Source: Rhodoblastus sp963736175
GTDB lineage: Bacteria > Pseudomonadota > Alphaproteobacteria > Rhizobiales > Beijerinckiaceae
Assembly (NCBI GenBank): GCA_963736175.1
Contig: CAVTNU010000008.1
Location: forward strand, 1-64,000
Direction: 5' to 3'
DNA length: 64,000 nt
Part shown: piece after piece, positions 44,214 to 52,232 of the stretch
How positions within the stretch are numbered: position 1 is the stretch's first letter
How the letters are laid out: every line of letters begins with the position of its first letter
The notes under the pieces: model-generated
Seen by the model: only the letters and a program-made list of their open reading frames with translations
What the model was told of the DNA's origin: nothing
The model's database searches: none
Made by a program: the position numbers and the translations under genes

Positions 44214-44490
44214 CGCGTTGGTCTCCCGCGAGCCAGAAACTGTTCGGTTGGCGCCTATTTAGCCGGGAAAGGCCCCGGCCGCAAAGTCACGGCGCGGCGG
44301 GACGCTGGCAAAGTTCTGAGCGCGGACGAAATCGTCAAACGCGTACGAATGTATGTCTGAGCTAACGGACTCGCGCCAACAGAGCGGTCATACCGGATGA
44401 GTATCGAATATCCGTAAAAATAGTATTTTCAAAAAAAAATGGAAACGTCTGACAAAAGTTCAAGCGATAAAAAAAATCGGGATGGAAACG
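44214..44490. other. Region between the peptidase and phenol hydroxylase genes, with a sigma-54-like site
   Basis: 277 bases between divergent genes. TTGGCGCCTATTTAGCC at 44248-44264 has GG and GC exactly 10 bases apart, as in sigma-54 promoters (TGGC at -24, TAGC at -12). Aromatic monooxygenase operons often use sigma-54, so it is worth noting, but the site is weak and lies about 230 bases before the first gene. The last 90 bases are A-rich. Confidence 0.3.
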
Positions 44491-44818
44491 ATGGGCAATT
44501 CTTCGACCGGCGGTAGCTCGCCGGAGCGTGAGGCTGCGTCATCATGCGTGGCGCCAAACGCCGCTTTCGTGAGGATTTTGGGCACGAGAACTCGGTCGTT
44601 TCGTTGAGTTCGAATATTTCCTCGACGACGGGACGCTGTCCATAGAACTCATCTTGCCGCTCGCGGCTCTCGACGAGTTCTGCAAGACGCGAAGCGCAAC
44701 CATCTTGCCACCCGATGAAAAAATCGCGGCCGACGTCGAGCGCCTTGCCTGGCGCGCGGGTCAGCCGGGGCTTTTACGCAAGCCCACGCTCGACGGCGAG
44801 TCCTTCGAGCGCGAATGA
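44491..44818 (+). pseudogene. Phenol hydroxylase component K gene (dmpK type), frameshifted
   Basis: Frame 1 from ATG 44491 (MGNSSTGGSSPE) reads AFVRILGTR and stops at 44608. A second frame, which has no usable start, continues with LGRFVEFEYFLDDGTLSIELI, LPLAALDEFCKTRSATILPP and ends at TGA 44816. Joined by skipping one base at about 44590-44591 they give a protein of about 108 residues with the layout of the DmpK/PhK subunit (FVR---, RFVEFEY, ELxLPxxALxxFC), which assists assembly of the oxygenase. Its place immediately before the L gene is the usual one. So the K gene is either broken or contains one surplus base in this sequence. Confidence 0.65.
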
Positions 44819-44846
44819 GCGAAGCCTGATCCTGGGAGGGAGTGTA

Positions 44847-45839
44847 ATGACGGTACAAATCAAGACGATGGACTACGAGCCCAAGCGACAGACATTCGGG
44901 CATGTCGCGCGCCGGCTCGGCGGCGACAAGCCGGCGACGCGCTATCAGGAAGCCACGCTCGACGTGCAGGCGACGACGAATTTTCATTACAAGCCTTTGT
45001 GGGAGCCGGAATTCTGGCATTACGACACCGGCAAGACCGCGGTGAAGATGGAAGACTGGTACAAGCCGCTCGACCCGCGCCAATATTATTACGCCACCTA
45101 CAATATCGCCCGCGCCAACATGAATCAGTCGGTCGAGCGCAATTTCAGTTTCGTCGGGGAGCGCGGTCTGATCGACAAGCTGTCGGCCGAGACCAAGGGC
45201 AAGTTGCAACGCGGCCTGCTGCCGCTGCGCCATCTGCACTGGGGCTCCAACATGAACATGGCGGAAATCTGCCAGCGCGGCTATGGCACAGCCGTCACAG
45301 CGCCCAGCATTTTCTCGGCTGGCGATCATCTCGGCATGGCTCAGATCATCTCGCGCATCGGTCTTGAACTCGACGGCCAGACGGGCGTCAGCCTCGACGG
45401 CGCCAAGCAGATATGGATGAGCGATCCGGCCTGGCAGGGCGTGCGCAAGCTGATCGAAGACACCTTCGTCGAGCGCGACTGGTTCCAGCTCTATGTGGCG
45501 CAAACGCTCGGCGTCAACGGTGTGCTGCTCGACCTTGTCTACAAGCTGAGCGACGCGGCCTGGGCTGAGGGAACAATCACCATCGCCATGCTGACCGAAT
45601 TCATGAGCGACTGGCGCGCCGAAGAATCGCGTTGGAGCGATCACGTGGTCAAGACCGTCGCGGCGGAAAGCGCCGAGAAAAAGGCGTTGATTTCGCAGTG
45701 GGCGAAACACTGGATCGATCGCGCGGTCGAGGCGGGCAAGCCATTGTCGGCTTCGCTGCTCAACGACGGCGGCGCGGCGGCTGAAGCGGCAGGCGCGGCG
45801 GCTCGCAAACGGGCGGCTTCGCTCGGTTTGACCGTTTAA
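44847..45839 (+). CDS. dmpL: Phenol hydroxylase oxygenase beta subunit (DmpL type)
   Basis: The non-catalytic beta subunit of the (alpha-beta-gamma)2 diiron hydroxylase. 330 residues, the usual length, from ATG 44847 behind GGGAGGG. Family features: PKRQTFGHVARRLGGDKPATRYQE, YYATYNIARANMNQSVERNF and VTAPSIFSAGDHLGMAQIISR. Helical ferritin-like fold without a complete metal-ligand set, as expected for beta. Second gene of the K-L-M-N-O-P operon. Confidence 0.9.
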   Translation: MTVQIKTMDYEPKRQTFGHVARRLGGDKPATRYQEATLDVQATTNFHYKPLWEPEFWHYDTGKTAVKMEDWYKPLDPRQYYYATYNIARANMNQSVERNFSFVGERGLIDKLSAETKGKLQRGLLPLRHLHWGSNMNMAEICQRGYGTAVTAPSIFSAGDHLGMAQIISRIGLELDGQTGVSLDGAKQIWMSDPAWQGVRKLIEDTFVERDWFQLYVAQTLGVNGVLLDLVYKLSDAAWAEGTITIAMLTEFMSDWRAEESRWSDHVVKTVAAESAEKKALISQWAKHWIDRAVEAGKPLSASLLNDGGAAAEAAGAAARKRAASLGLTV

Positions 45840-45856
45840 GGAAAGGACCAGCCGTC

Positions 45857-46129
45857 ATGGCGCAAATTGCATCCCTCACTCTTTATCACAATGACGACGC
45901 GCGGCCGATCATCGAAGCCATTCTCGCCGACAATCCCGGCGTGCGCGTGTTCAACATGCCCGGCTGCGTGAAGCTGGACAGCGATGGCCCGCTGGTCGTC
46001 AATCGCGCCTCCGTCGAGGCGCGGCTGGGCCGCCCATGGGAGCCGCAGGAGCTGCAGTTGGTCCTCATTTCGATGGCCGGCAATCTCGATGAAGACGACG
46101 ATCATTTCACGCTCAGCTGGAGACACTGA
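45857..46129 (+). CDS. dmpM: Phenol hydroxylase regulatory/effector protein (DmpM type)
   Basis: The small cofactor-free coupling protein that binds the hydroxylase and tunes oxygen activation. 90 residues, the family length. Features: ARPIIEAILADNPGVRVFNMPGCVKLDSDGPLVVNRASVE and GRPWEPQELQLVLISMAGNLDEDDDHFTLSW. 17 bases after the L gene, with AAGGA ahead of the ATG. A 123-base gap follows before the N gene. Confidence 0.92.
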   Translation: MAQIASLTLYHNDDARPIIEAILADNPGVRVFNMPGCVKLDSDGPLVVNRASVEARLGRPWEPQELQLVLISMAGNLDEDDDHFTLSWRH

Positions 46130-46252
46130 CGCGCTTTTCGTTCCAATCGCCTCGGAACGGATCGTCCAACCATTCTCTCATCGCTTCATTTCTGTCCGAA
46201 AAGGCGATCGTCCTTTTTGGAAAATCTATTCGACGATTTCTGGGAGGAAATC

Positions 46253-47767
46253 ATGACAACCAAGAAGCTTGGTCTGAAACAACGTTACGCTCACATGACG
46301 CGCGGTCTCGACTGGGAGACCTCCTATCAGCCGATGGACAAGGTGTTTCCTTACGACAAGTTTGAAGGGATCAAGATCAAGGACTGGTCGTCCTGGGAAG
46401 ATCCGTTTCGCCTGACCATGGACGCCTACTGGAAATTCCAGGCGGAAAAGGAGCGCAAGCTTTACGCCGTGCTCGACGCTTTCGCACAGAACAACGGTCA
46501 GGCCGGCATTTCAGACGGGCGCTATGTCAATGTGCTGAAACTGTTCCTCACCGGCATTTCGCCGGAGGAATATCAGGCCCATCGCGGCTTCGCCTTCGCC
46601 GGACGGCATTTGCGCGGCGTCGGTCCGCGCGTCGCCTCGCAGCAGCAATCGCTCGACGAATTGCGTCACGTTCAGACGCAGATTCACACGATGAGCCACT
46701 ACAACAAATATTTTAACGGGTTTTCTGAATTCCCGACCATGCACGATCGGGTGTTCTACCTGTCGGTGCCGAAGAGCTTTTTCGACGACGCCCGCACCGC
46801 CGGTCCGTTCGAATATATGATCGCCATCGGCTTCGCCTTCGAATATGTGCTGACCAACCTGCTGCTCGTGCCGTTTATGTCGGGCGCCGCCTACAATGGC
46901 GACATGTCGACCGTCACGTTCGGCTTCTCGGCGCAGTCCGACGAAAGCCGCCACATGACGCTCGGCATCGAGGTCATCAAGTTCCTGCTCGAACAACATC
47001 CCGACAATCTGCCCATCGTGCAGAAATGGGTCGACAAATGGTTCTGGCGCGGCCATCGCCTCCTCGGCATCGTCGCGATGATGATGGACTACATGTTGCC
47101 CAAGAAGGTGATGTCCTGGAAAGAAGCCTGGGAAATCTATTTTGTTGAGGCGGGCGGCTCGTTGTTTGAGGATCTCGCGCGCTACGGCTTGAAAATGCCG
47201 AAATACGCCGACATCGCCACGGCGGAATCCGAGCATATTTCGCACCAGAACTGGGGCTTGCTCTACCAGCTTTGCCATGTCGCCGGCGTCCACGCCTGGA
47301 TGCCGGACAAAGAGCATCTCGATTGGCTGTCGGAAAAATATCCGAACACCTTCGACAAATATTATCGTCCGAAATTCGAACTGTGGGCGCAGATGGAGAA
47401 GGAGGGCAAGCGCTTCTTCAACATGGGTCTGCCGCAGCTCTGCAGCACCTGCCAGTTGCCGATGCTCTATACCGAGCCGGGCGACGCGACGACGACATGC
47501 TTCCGCGAGAGCCAGTTCAAGGGCACGCGCTATCATTTCTGCTCGGACGGCTGCAAGGACATCTTCGACAACGAGCCGGAGAAATACGTGCAGAGTTGGC
47601 TGCCGGTGAACCAGATCCTGCAAGGCAATTGCGGCGGCCCGACGGTGCCCGACGTGTTGAACTGGTACCAGATCAAAGTCGGCGTCGATAACGGCGATTA
47701 CGTCGGCTCGCCCGACGAAAAACTCTGGAACGAATGGAAGAGCGCGGGTGTGAAAGCCGCAGTCTGA
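46253..47767 (+). CDS. dmpN: Phenol hydroxylase oxygenase alpha subunit (DmpN type), diiron catalytic
   Basis: The catalytic subunit that hydroxylates phenol to catechol with O2. 504 residues from ATG 46253 behind GGGAGGAA. All diiron ligands can be placed: E106, E136, H139 (DELRH), E197 (AFEYVL), E231, H234 (DESRH), with the spacing of bacterial multicomponent monooxygenases. A C-terminal YHS-type zinc region has CSTCQLP and later FCSDGCKDIF (four Cys), as in phenol hydroxylase alpha subunits. Phenol rather than toluene specificity is inferred from the whole operon's similarity, not from active-site residues. Confidence 0.93.
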   Translation: MTTKKLGLKQRYAHMTRGLDWETSYQPMDKVFPYDKFEGIKIKDWSSWEDPFRLTMDAYWKFQAEKERKLYAVLDAFAQNNGQAGISDGRYVNVLKLFLTGISPEEYQAHRGFAFAGRHLRGVGPRVASQQQSLDELRHVQTQIHTMSHYNKYFNGFSEFPTMHDRVFYLSVPKSFFDDARTAGPFEYMIAIGFAFEYVLTNLLLVPFMSGAAYNGDMSTVTFGFSAQSDESRHMTLGIEVIKFLLEQHPDNLPIVQKWVDKWFWRGHRLLGIVAMMMDYMLPKKVMSWKEAWEIYFVEAGGSLFEDLARYGLKMPKYADIATAESEHISHQNWGLLYQLCHVAGVHAWMPDKEHLDWLSEKYPNTFDKYYRPKFELWAQMEKEGKRFFNMGLPQLCSTCQLPMLYTEPGDATTTCFRESQFKGTRYHFCSDGCKDIFDNEPEKYVQSWLPVNQILQGNCGGPTVPDVLNWYQIKVGVDNGDYVGSPDEKLWNEWKSAGVKAAV

Positions 47768-47833
47768 ACAATGTTCTTTCCGACGCGGGCGGCAAACGGC
47801 CGCCCGCAGGCAACCCAATCCGGAGTCAAAAAA

Positions 47834-48199
47834 ATGTCCGTTCGCGCCATTACGCCAGACTATGAAAAGCATATCCAATATCGTGACGTGCAGGAGCTTT
47901 ATCACGGCGCCCTGCTGGTTTATGTTCACTGGGAGCAGCACATTTCGTTTGTGGCCGCCGTCGCTTTGCCGCTGCCGCCGCCGACGCCATTCGGCGCCTT
48001 GCCGACAATCCTCAAGGACATGTATGGCCCTCATCCCGATTTCGAGAAAATCGATTGGGAAAAGGCAGTCTGGATGATCGATGGCGTCAAGGTCCAACCG
48101 GACTTCTCGAAATCGATCGCTGAAAACGGCGTCGGCCACAAATCGCTGATCCGCTTCTGGACGCCCGGCCTGAACGGCTGGAAGGGTTCGTGCAACTAG
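47834..48199 (+). CDS. dmpO: Phenol hydroxylase oxygenase gamma subunit (DmpO type)
   Basis: The small third subunit of the hydroxylase. 121 residues from ATG 47834 (MSVRAITPDYEKHIQYRDVQ); 21 codons upstream in frame are not family-like. Features: FHG-type LYHGALLVYVHWEQHISFVAA, PFGALPTILKDMYGPHPDFEKIDW and KSLIRFWTPGLNGWKGS. Its end overlaps an alternative GTG of the reductase gene. Confidence 0.92.
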   Translation: MSVRAITPDYEKHIQYRDVQELYHGALLVYVHWEQHISFVAAVALPLPPPTPFGALPTILKDMYGPHPDFEKIDWEKAVWMIDGVKVQPDFSKSIAENGVGHKSLIRFWTPGLNGWKGSCN

Positions 48200-48219
48200 T
48201 TTTCCAGGACCCGATAATC

Positions 48220-49281
48220 GTGAGCTATGAACTGACTATCGAGCCTTTAGGCGACATGATCGAAGTCGCGGAAGGCCAGACAATCTTGGACGCCTGCCTT
48301 CGGGCGGGCGTCTACCTCCCTCACGCTTGCGGCCATGGACTATGCGGCACGTGCAAGACGCAGGTGCTCGACGGCGAAATCGATCACGGCGCGGCCTCCG
48401 ACTTCGCCCTGATGGATTTCGAACGCGGCGAGGGCTTTGTCCTCGCCTGCACCGCCACGCTGTGCGGCAATGTCACAATCGAGGCGGATGTTGATGAAGA
48501 CCCCGACGCGCGAAAAATCCCGGTGCGCGATTTTATTGGCGAAGTCGTCGCGCTCGACGCCCTGACCCACGACGTCAAAGGCCTGCGCCTGAAACTGCAG
48601 GACGGCCCGATCGATTTTCAGGCCGGCCAATACGTTAATTTGACCTTCCCGGGCGTTGAAGGCTCGCGCGCCTTTTCCATCGCCAATCCGCCCTCCGGCG
48701 GCGGTTATGTCGAACTGCAGATTCGCCGCGCGCCCGGCGGCGCCGGCACAGGCTATGTGCATGAAAAACTCAAGCTCGGCGACAAGATTACGCTGAGCGG
48801 CCCTTACGGCCGCTTCCTGGTGCGCAAGTCGCGCGGCGGCCCCTTGCTGTTTCTAGCCGGCGGCACAGGCGTGTCGAGCCCGCGCTCGATGATCCTCGAC
48901 CTGCTTGAGGAAGGCTATGGCGAAAAGATCACGCTGGTGCATGGCGTGCGCGCGCGCGCCGATCTTTACGGCCGCGAGGAATTCACCGCCCTGGCCGCGA
49001 AACATCCGAACTTTCGTTACATCCCGACGCTTTCCGAAGAGCCGGAAGACACGGACTGGACCGGCGAGCGCGGCTTTGTGCATGACGCCGCCAGACGCGC
49101 CTTTGACGGAACGTTCGAGGGCAATACGGCTTATCTCTGCGGCCCGCCGCCGATGATCGAGGCTTGCATAGGCGCCCTGATGCAGGGACGGCTGTTCGAG
49201 AAGCACATCTTCACCGAACGCTTCCTCACCGCCAAAGATACGTCCAACAAGCCCAAAAGCCCGCTCTTCAAACGGCTCTGA
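48220..49281 (+). CDS. dmpP: Phenol hydroxylase reductase (DmpP type)
   Basis: Transfers electrons from NADH through FAD and a plant-type 2Fe-2S centre to the diiron site. Starting at GTG 48220 (MSYELTIEPLG) it has 353 residues, the DmpP length and N-terminus; the frame also opens at GTG 48190, inside the O gene. Ferredoxin ligands C37, C42, C45 and C77 (HACGHGLCGTC ... VLAC); FAD motif RAFSIANPP; NAD motif LAGGTGVSSPRSMI; C-terminal CGPPPMIEA. Last gene of the operon: no dmpQ ferredoxin or catechol dioxygenase follows. Confidence 0.93.
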   Translation: MSYELTIEPLGDMIEVAEGQTILDACLRAGVYLPHACGHGLCGTCKTQVLDGEIDHGAASDFALMDFERGEGFVLACTATLCGNVTIEADVDEDPDARKIPVRDFIGEVVALDALTHDVKGLRLKLQDGPIDFQAGQYVNLTFPGVEGSRAFSIANPPSGGGYVELQIRRAPGGAGTGYVHEKLKLGDKITLSGPYGRFLVRKSRGGPLLFLAGGTGVSSPRSMILDLLEEGYGEKITLVHGVRARADLYGREEFTALAAKHPNFRYIPTLSEEPEDTDWTGERGFVHDAARRAFDGTFEGNTAYLCGPPPMIEACIGALMQGRLFEKHIFTERFLTAKDTSNKPKSPLFKRL

Positions 49282-49373
49282 CAGGGCGGAAGTTAACGTG
49301 AAAACTTATTTAATAGGCTGATTCCGGTGTAAAACGCCCGTCATCCGGCGCGAACATTCGCAGCTACTCCATC

Positions 49374-49643
49374 TCATTCATATTCGACGGAAAGGCCCAG
49401 CCGGTCGCAGGCCTCGTCTATGCCTTTGAGGATCGTCTGCAATTCGGCCATGTCGATTTCGACGTTTTCGTCAGGCGGGTCCCAAAAGGTCAACTCGTCG
49501 AGCACGATGGTGAAATCGGGCGTCGTCTCGGCGGACGCCGGCGCCGCCGCGCCGCTGATCGTGCGGGTGTGTCCGCGCCACGACACGCGGATCGCGCCTT
49601 CCGTCAGCTCCACAAAGGGTTTGTCGCCGCGCCGCTTGCTCAT
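49374..49643 (-). CDS. Small conserved protein, possibly Imm74-like
   Basis: 89 residues from ATG 49643 with GAGGA five bases upstream. The pattern AIRVSWRGHTRTI, then DFTIVLDELTFWDPPDE and IDEACDRLGLSVEYE resembles, from memory, proteins annotated Imm74 (I-R-V, F-I-x-D, WDxP, G-x-x-x-E). No toxin gene is next to it, so an immunity role is not supported by context. The frame is open further upstream to 50255, but that part overlaps mutY antisense and is spurious. Downstream of mutY, 47 bases away, possibly co-transcribed. Confidence 0.55.
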   Translation of the reverse strand: MSKRRGDKPFVELTEGAIRVSWRGHTRTISGAAAPASAETTPDFTIVLDELTFWDPPDENVEIDMAELQTILKGIDEACDRLGLSVEYE

Positions 49644-49690
49644 GTCGTCCTCGGTCAATCGCTCGTAAAGGCCATTTCTTATAGCAGAAC

Positions 49691-50881
49691 TCAGCCAATC
49701 GTCCCGCCGTCCTCGTCGGGATTTGGCGTCTGGTTCTTGGAAATTTCCGGCAAAATCAATTCCGGTGCGCCGGCGTCGGCCAGGGCGGACGCGCCGGCCT
49801 CGATCGCCTTGCGCATCAGGCTCGGCAGCGCCTCGTCCGCCAGTGTATGTTCCGGCGTCCAGCGGCAGCCGGCGGGCGGGCGGGCGCCTTTTGGCGCGAC
49901 GCAGGCGAAAATTTCGAGGCGCAGCGCGAAGTGGGTGAACACATGATCGACGCGGGCGCCCGCCCGGCGGTAGCGGCCAGGCAGCGGCGCGAAGGCGGCG
50001 GGCTGCTGGTCCGGCCATTCGGCGCGCCAGGGCGAGCCAGGCAATTCGGTCATGGCGCCGAGCAGCCCTTTTTCCGGCCGGGTGCGCACGAGAATTTGGC
50101 CGTCTTCGCGGCGGACATAGAAGGCGGCGCCGAGACGCAGCGGGCGCGGCGCTTTCGCCGCGCGGCGCGGGTAAGTCAGCGGCGCGCCGGCTTTTCCGAC
50201 GGCGCACAGTTCGACCAGCGGGCAGGCGGGGCAGTCCGTTCGGCGCGGCGCGCACAGGCTGGAGCCAAGGTCCATCAAGGCTTGGGCGAAATCGCCGCAG
50301 CGCGCTTGCGGCGTGATCTCGTCGACGAAGGCGCGGATGGCGGCTTTGGCCTCGGGCAGGGGCGTCTCCAGCGCCCTCATCCTGGCGGCGACGCGCTCGA
50401 CATTGCCGTCGACCACGACAGCGCGGGCGCCGAAAGCGATGGCGGCGATGGCGGCGGCGGTATAGGCGCCGACGCCCGGCAGCGCCCGCAAGGCGTCTTC
50501 GCTTTGCGGAAAACGTCCGCCCCAGGTCTCGCTGACGACCTTGGCGCAGGCGTGCAGGTTGCGCGCCCGTGAATAATAGCCAAGTCCGGCCCAGGCCTTC
50601 ATCACCTCATCGAGCGGCGCGGCGGCAAGGTCCTCGACGCGTGGCCAGAGCGCGAGGAATTTGCCGTAATAGGCCTTGACCGCCGTCACGGTCGTCTGCT
50701 GCAGCATGACTTCCGACAGCCACACCGCATAGGGGTCGGGCTTTTCGCCCGCCTTGCCGCGCCAGGGCAGATCGCGCGCGTTGGCGTCGTACCAGGCCAG
50801 CAACGGGCGCGCGACATCGGGCGGGCTCGCCGCCGGCGGTTGCGGCGGCGCCGCGCCTTGATCTGAAAACACTCTCGCCAA
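49691..50881 (-). CDS. mutY: A/G-specific adenine DNA glycosylase
   Basis: Removes adenine mispaired with 8-oxoguanine. 396 residues: helix-hairpin-helix GVGAYTAAAIAAIAFG followed by the catalytic Asp in VVDGNVERV, the N-terminal Glu region SEVMLQQTTV, 4Fe-4S ligands CAPRRTDCPACPLVELC, and a C-terminal NUDIX-like 8-oxoG domain (GAAFYVRREDGQILVRTRPEKGLLGAMTELPGSPW). Divergent from the dciA-like gene with a 39-base gap. Confidence 0.95.
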   Translation of the reverse strand: MARVFSDQGAAPPQPPAASPPDVARPLLAWYDANARDLPWRGKAGEKPDPYAVWLSEVMLQQTTVTAVKAYYGKFLALWPRVEDLAAAPLDEVMKAWAGLGYYSRARNLHACAKVVSETWGGRFPQSEDALRALPGVGAYTAAAIAAIAFGARAVVVDGNVERVAARMRALETPLPEAKAAIRAFVDEITPQARCGDFAQALMDLGSSLCAPRRTDCPACPLVELCAVGKAGAPLTYPRRAAKAPRPLRLGAAFYVRREDGQILVRTRPEKGLLGAMTELPGSPWRAEWPDQQPAAFAPLPGRYRRAGARVDHVFTHFALRLEIFACVAPKGARPPAGCRWTPEHTLADEALPSLMRKAIEAGASALADAGAPELILPEISKNQTPNPDEDGGTIG

Positions 50882-50920
50882 TGGTTTCAGCTTTCCCCGA
50901 TTGCCGCTACACTAGCGTCC

Positions 50921-51433
50921 GTGTCCCCGCCTCGCGCCAAAAAGTCCTTCGCCAGACCGCTCGCCGATTTAATCGGCGGCGCGATCGATCCCGCGTTGGC
51001 CAAACAGGGCTTCGGCGAGAATAGCGTCATTCTATGCTGGGACGAAATCGTCGGCGAGAGACTGGCCGGCGTCAGCGAACCGCTCAAGATGCAATGGCCG
51101 CCGCGCGGCCCCAAACGCGCGCCCGATGCGCCGGTCGAGCCCGCGACCCTGGTGCTGCGGGTGGAAAGCGGTTTCGCCATCGAGTTTCAGCATATCGCGC
51201 CGGTGGTGATCGAACGCGTCAACGCCCATCTTGGCTGGCGCTGCGTCGGCAAGCTCGCCTATCGCCAGGGCCCGCTGCAGCGCGCTAAAACCAGAGCCGG
51301 GCCGAAACCGCTCGATCCCGTCGCCTTGGCGGCGGCGCGGGCGGAGACCGCCGATATCGCGGACGAACCTTTGCGCGAAGCGCTGACGCGATTGGGCGCG
51401 CATACGCTGAACCGCAAGTCGACGCCGCGTTAG
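50921..51433 (+). CDS. DUF721 / DciA family protein
   Basis: 170 residues. N-terminal LADLIGGAIDPALAKQGFGENSVILCWDEIVGERLAGVSEPLKMQWP and VLRVESGFAIEFQHIAPVVIERVNAHLGW match DUF721, the family of DciA, which loads the replicative helicase DnaB in bacteria without DnaC. Starts at GTG 50921. The basic C-terminal part fits nucleic-acid binding. The DciA role is family inference. It lies back-to-back with mutY, as in many Hyphomicrobiales. Confidence 0.8.
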   Translation: MSPPRAKKSFARPLADLIGGAIDPALAKQGFGENSVILCWDEIVGERLAGVSEPLKMQWPPRGPKRAPDAPVEPATLVLRVESGFAIEFQHIAPVVIERVNAHLGWRCVGKLAYRQGPLQRAKTRAGPKPLDPVALAAARAETADIADEPLREALTRLGAHTLNRKSTPR

Positions 51434-51563
51434 CGATTTGCCGGCCGGCGGCCTTGCGGCGCCAAGACATGGCGCCAAGACGCGCCTCTTGAACGGCGGC
51501 GCGGTTCGATTACTTTAAGGCAAGCGGCGTGCGCAGAACACGCGGCGAAGTGGAGGGTGCTCT

Positions 51564-51938
51564 ATGAAGCGCCTCGCAATTCCGGAAAATTGGGACGCCG
51601 CCAACCGGCTCGATCGGATCAGTCTGGCCATGTCGGCGGTGTTGTTCGTTTCGCCCTGGCTGATGGGCTATTCCGACATGAAGATCGCCGCCGATACGGC
51701 GTGGATCAGCGCGGCCGTCATCGCCGTCGTGTCGATGACGGCGATCGTGCATTTCGCCGAATGGGAGGAATGGATCAATCTCGTCGCGGCCGCCTGGCTG
51801 GTCGTCGCGCCTTGGGCGATGGGCTTTTCCGTCAGAAGCGACGCCGCCAGCGCTTTCCTCGCCGTTGGCTTTTTCGTGGCGCTCATTTCGTTGGCGGAAA
51901 TAACGGACGCACACCATTTTGGCTCGGCGGAGGGCTAG
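51564..51938 (+). CDS. SPW-repeat membrane protein
   Basis: 124 residues with four membrane helices arranged as two SPW repeats: VLFVSPWLMGYSD near residue 30 and LVVAPWAMGFSV near residue 85, each at the end of a helix. These short proteins have no established function. The stop codon TAG coincides with the left edge of the palindromic element at 51936, so the present C-terminus may result from that insertion. Confidence 0.8.
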   Translation: MKRLAIPENWDAANRLDRISLAMSAVLFVSPWLMGYSDMKIAADTAWISAAVIAVVSMTAIVHFAEWEEWINLVAAAWLVVAPWAMGFSVRSDAASAFLAVGFFVALISLAEITDAHHFGSAEG

Positions 51939-52204
51939 GGTCTGTGGACACTTCCGGCGCGGGCCGTGACGCTGGGCGTTTTGGCTTCCGGGCAGGAGCC
52001 GATCGCCGCCAATATCGGGGATATTGGCAAGACCGGCGACACACACGGGGGCCAAAACGCACGCGCCCGAAGGGTTTGGGCGAAATGAACGCCTGGGGCG
52101 TCGCAAGCCTCGCCAATATTCCCGATATTGGCTTCGTCATGCTCCTGCCATCCGTCTCATTTCGCCAAAATCCCGGCTCACGACAGAAGTGTCCACAGGC
52201 CCTA
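51936..52204. mobile_element. MITE-like palindromic element with IS630/mariner-type ends
   Basis: A 269-base non-coding element. Its ends are inverted repeats: TAGGGTCTGTGGACACTTC (51936-51954) and its near-exact complement at 52186-52204 (18/19), giving CTAG-like junctions with TA at each edge as left by IS630/Tc1-mariner transposases. Inside, two inverted copies of a module face each other: GGCAGGAGC (51991; complement at 52141) followed by a 21-base palindrome GCCAATATC-ggg-GATATTGGC (52008-52028; related copy 52112-52132). No transposase is encoded, so it would depend on an enzyme elsewhere. Confidence 0.65.
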
Positions 52205-52232
52205 GATCGCGCGCCGTCCGTTAACGCCGCGC

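Noticed and set aside
44312..44330. A second sigma-54-like site (TGGCAAAGTTCTGAGC) upstream of dmpK
   Set aside because: The GG and GC elements are 11 bases apart instead of 10.
49644..50255. Upstream extension of the small Imm74-like ORF to 293 residues
   Set aside because: The extension overlaps mutY in another frame and is Arg/Pro-rich; ATG 49643 has a good ribosome binding site.
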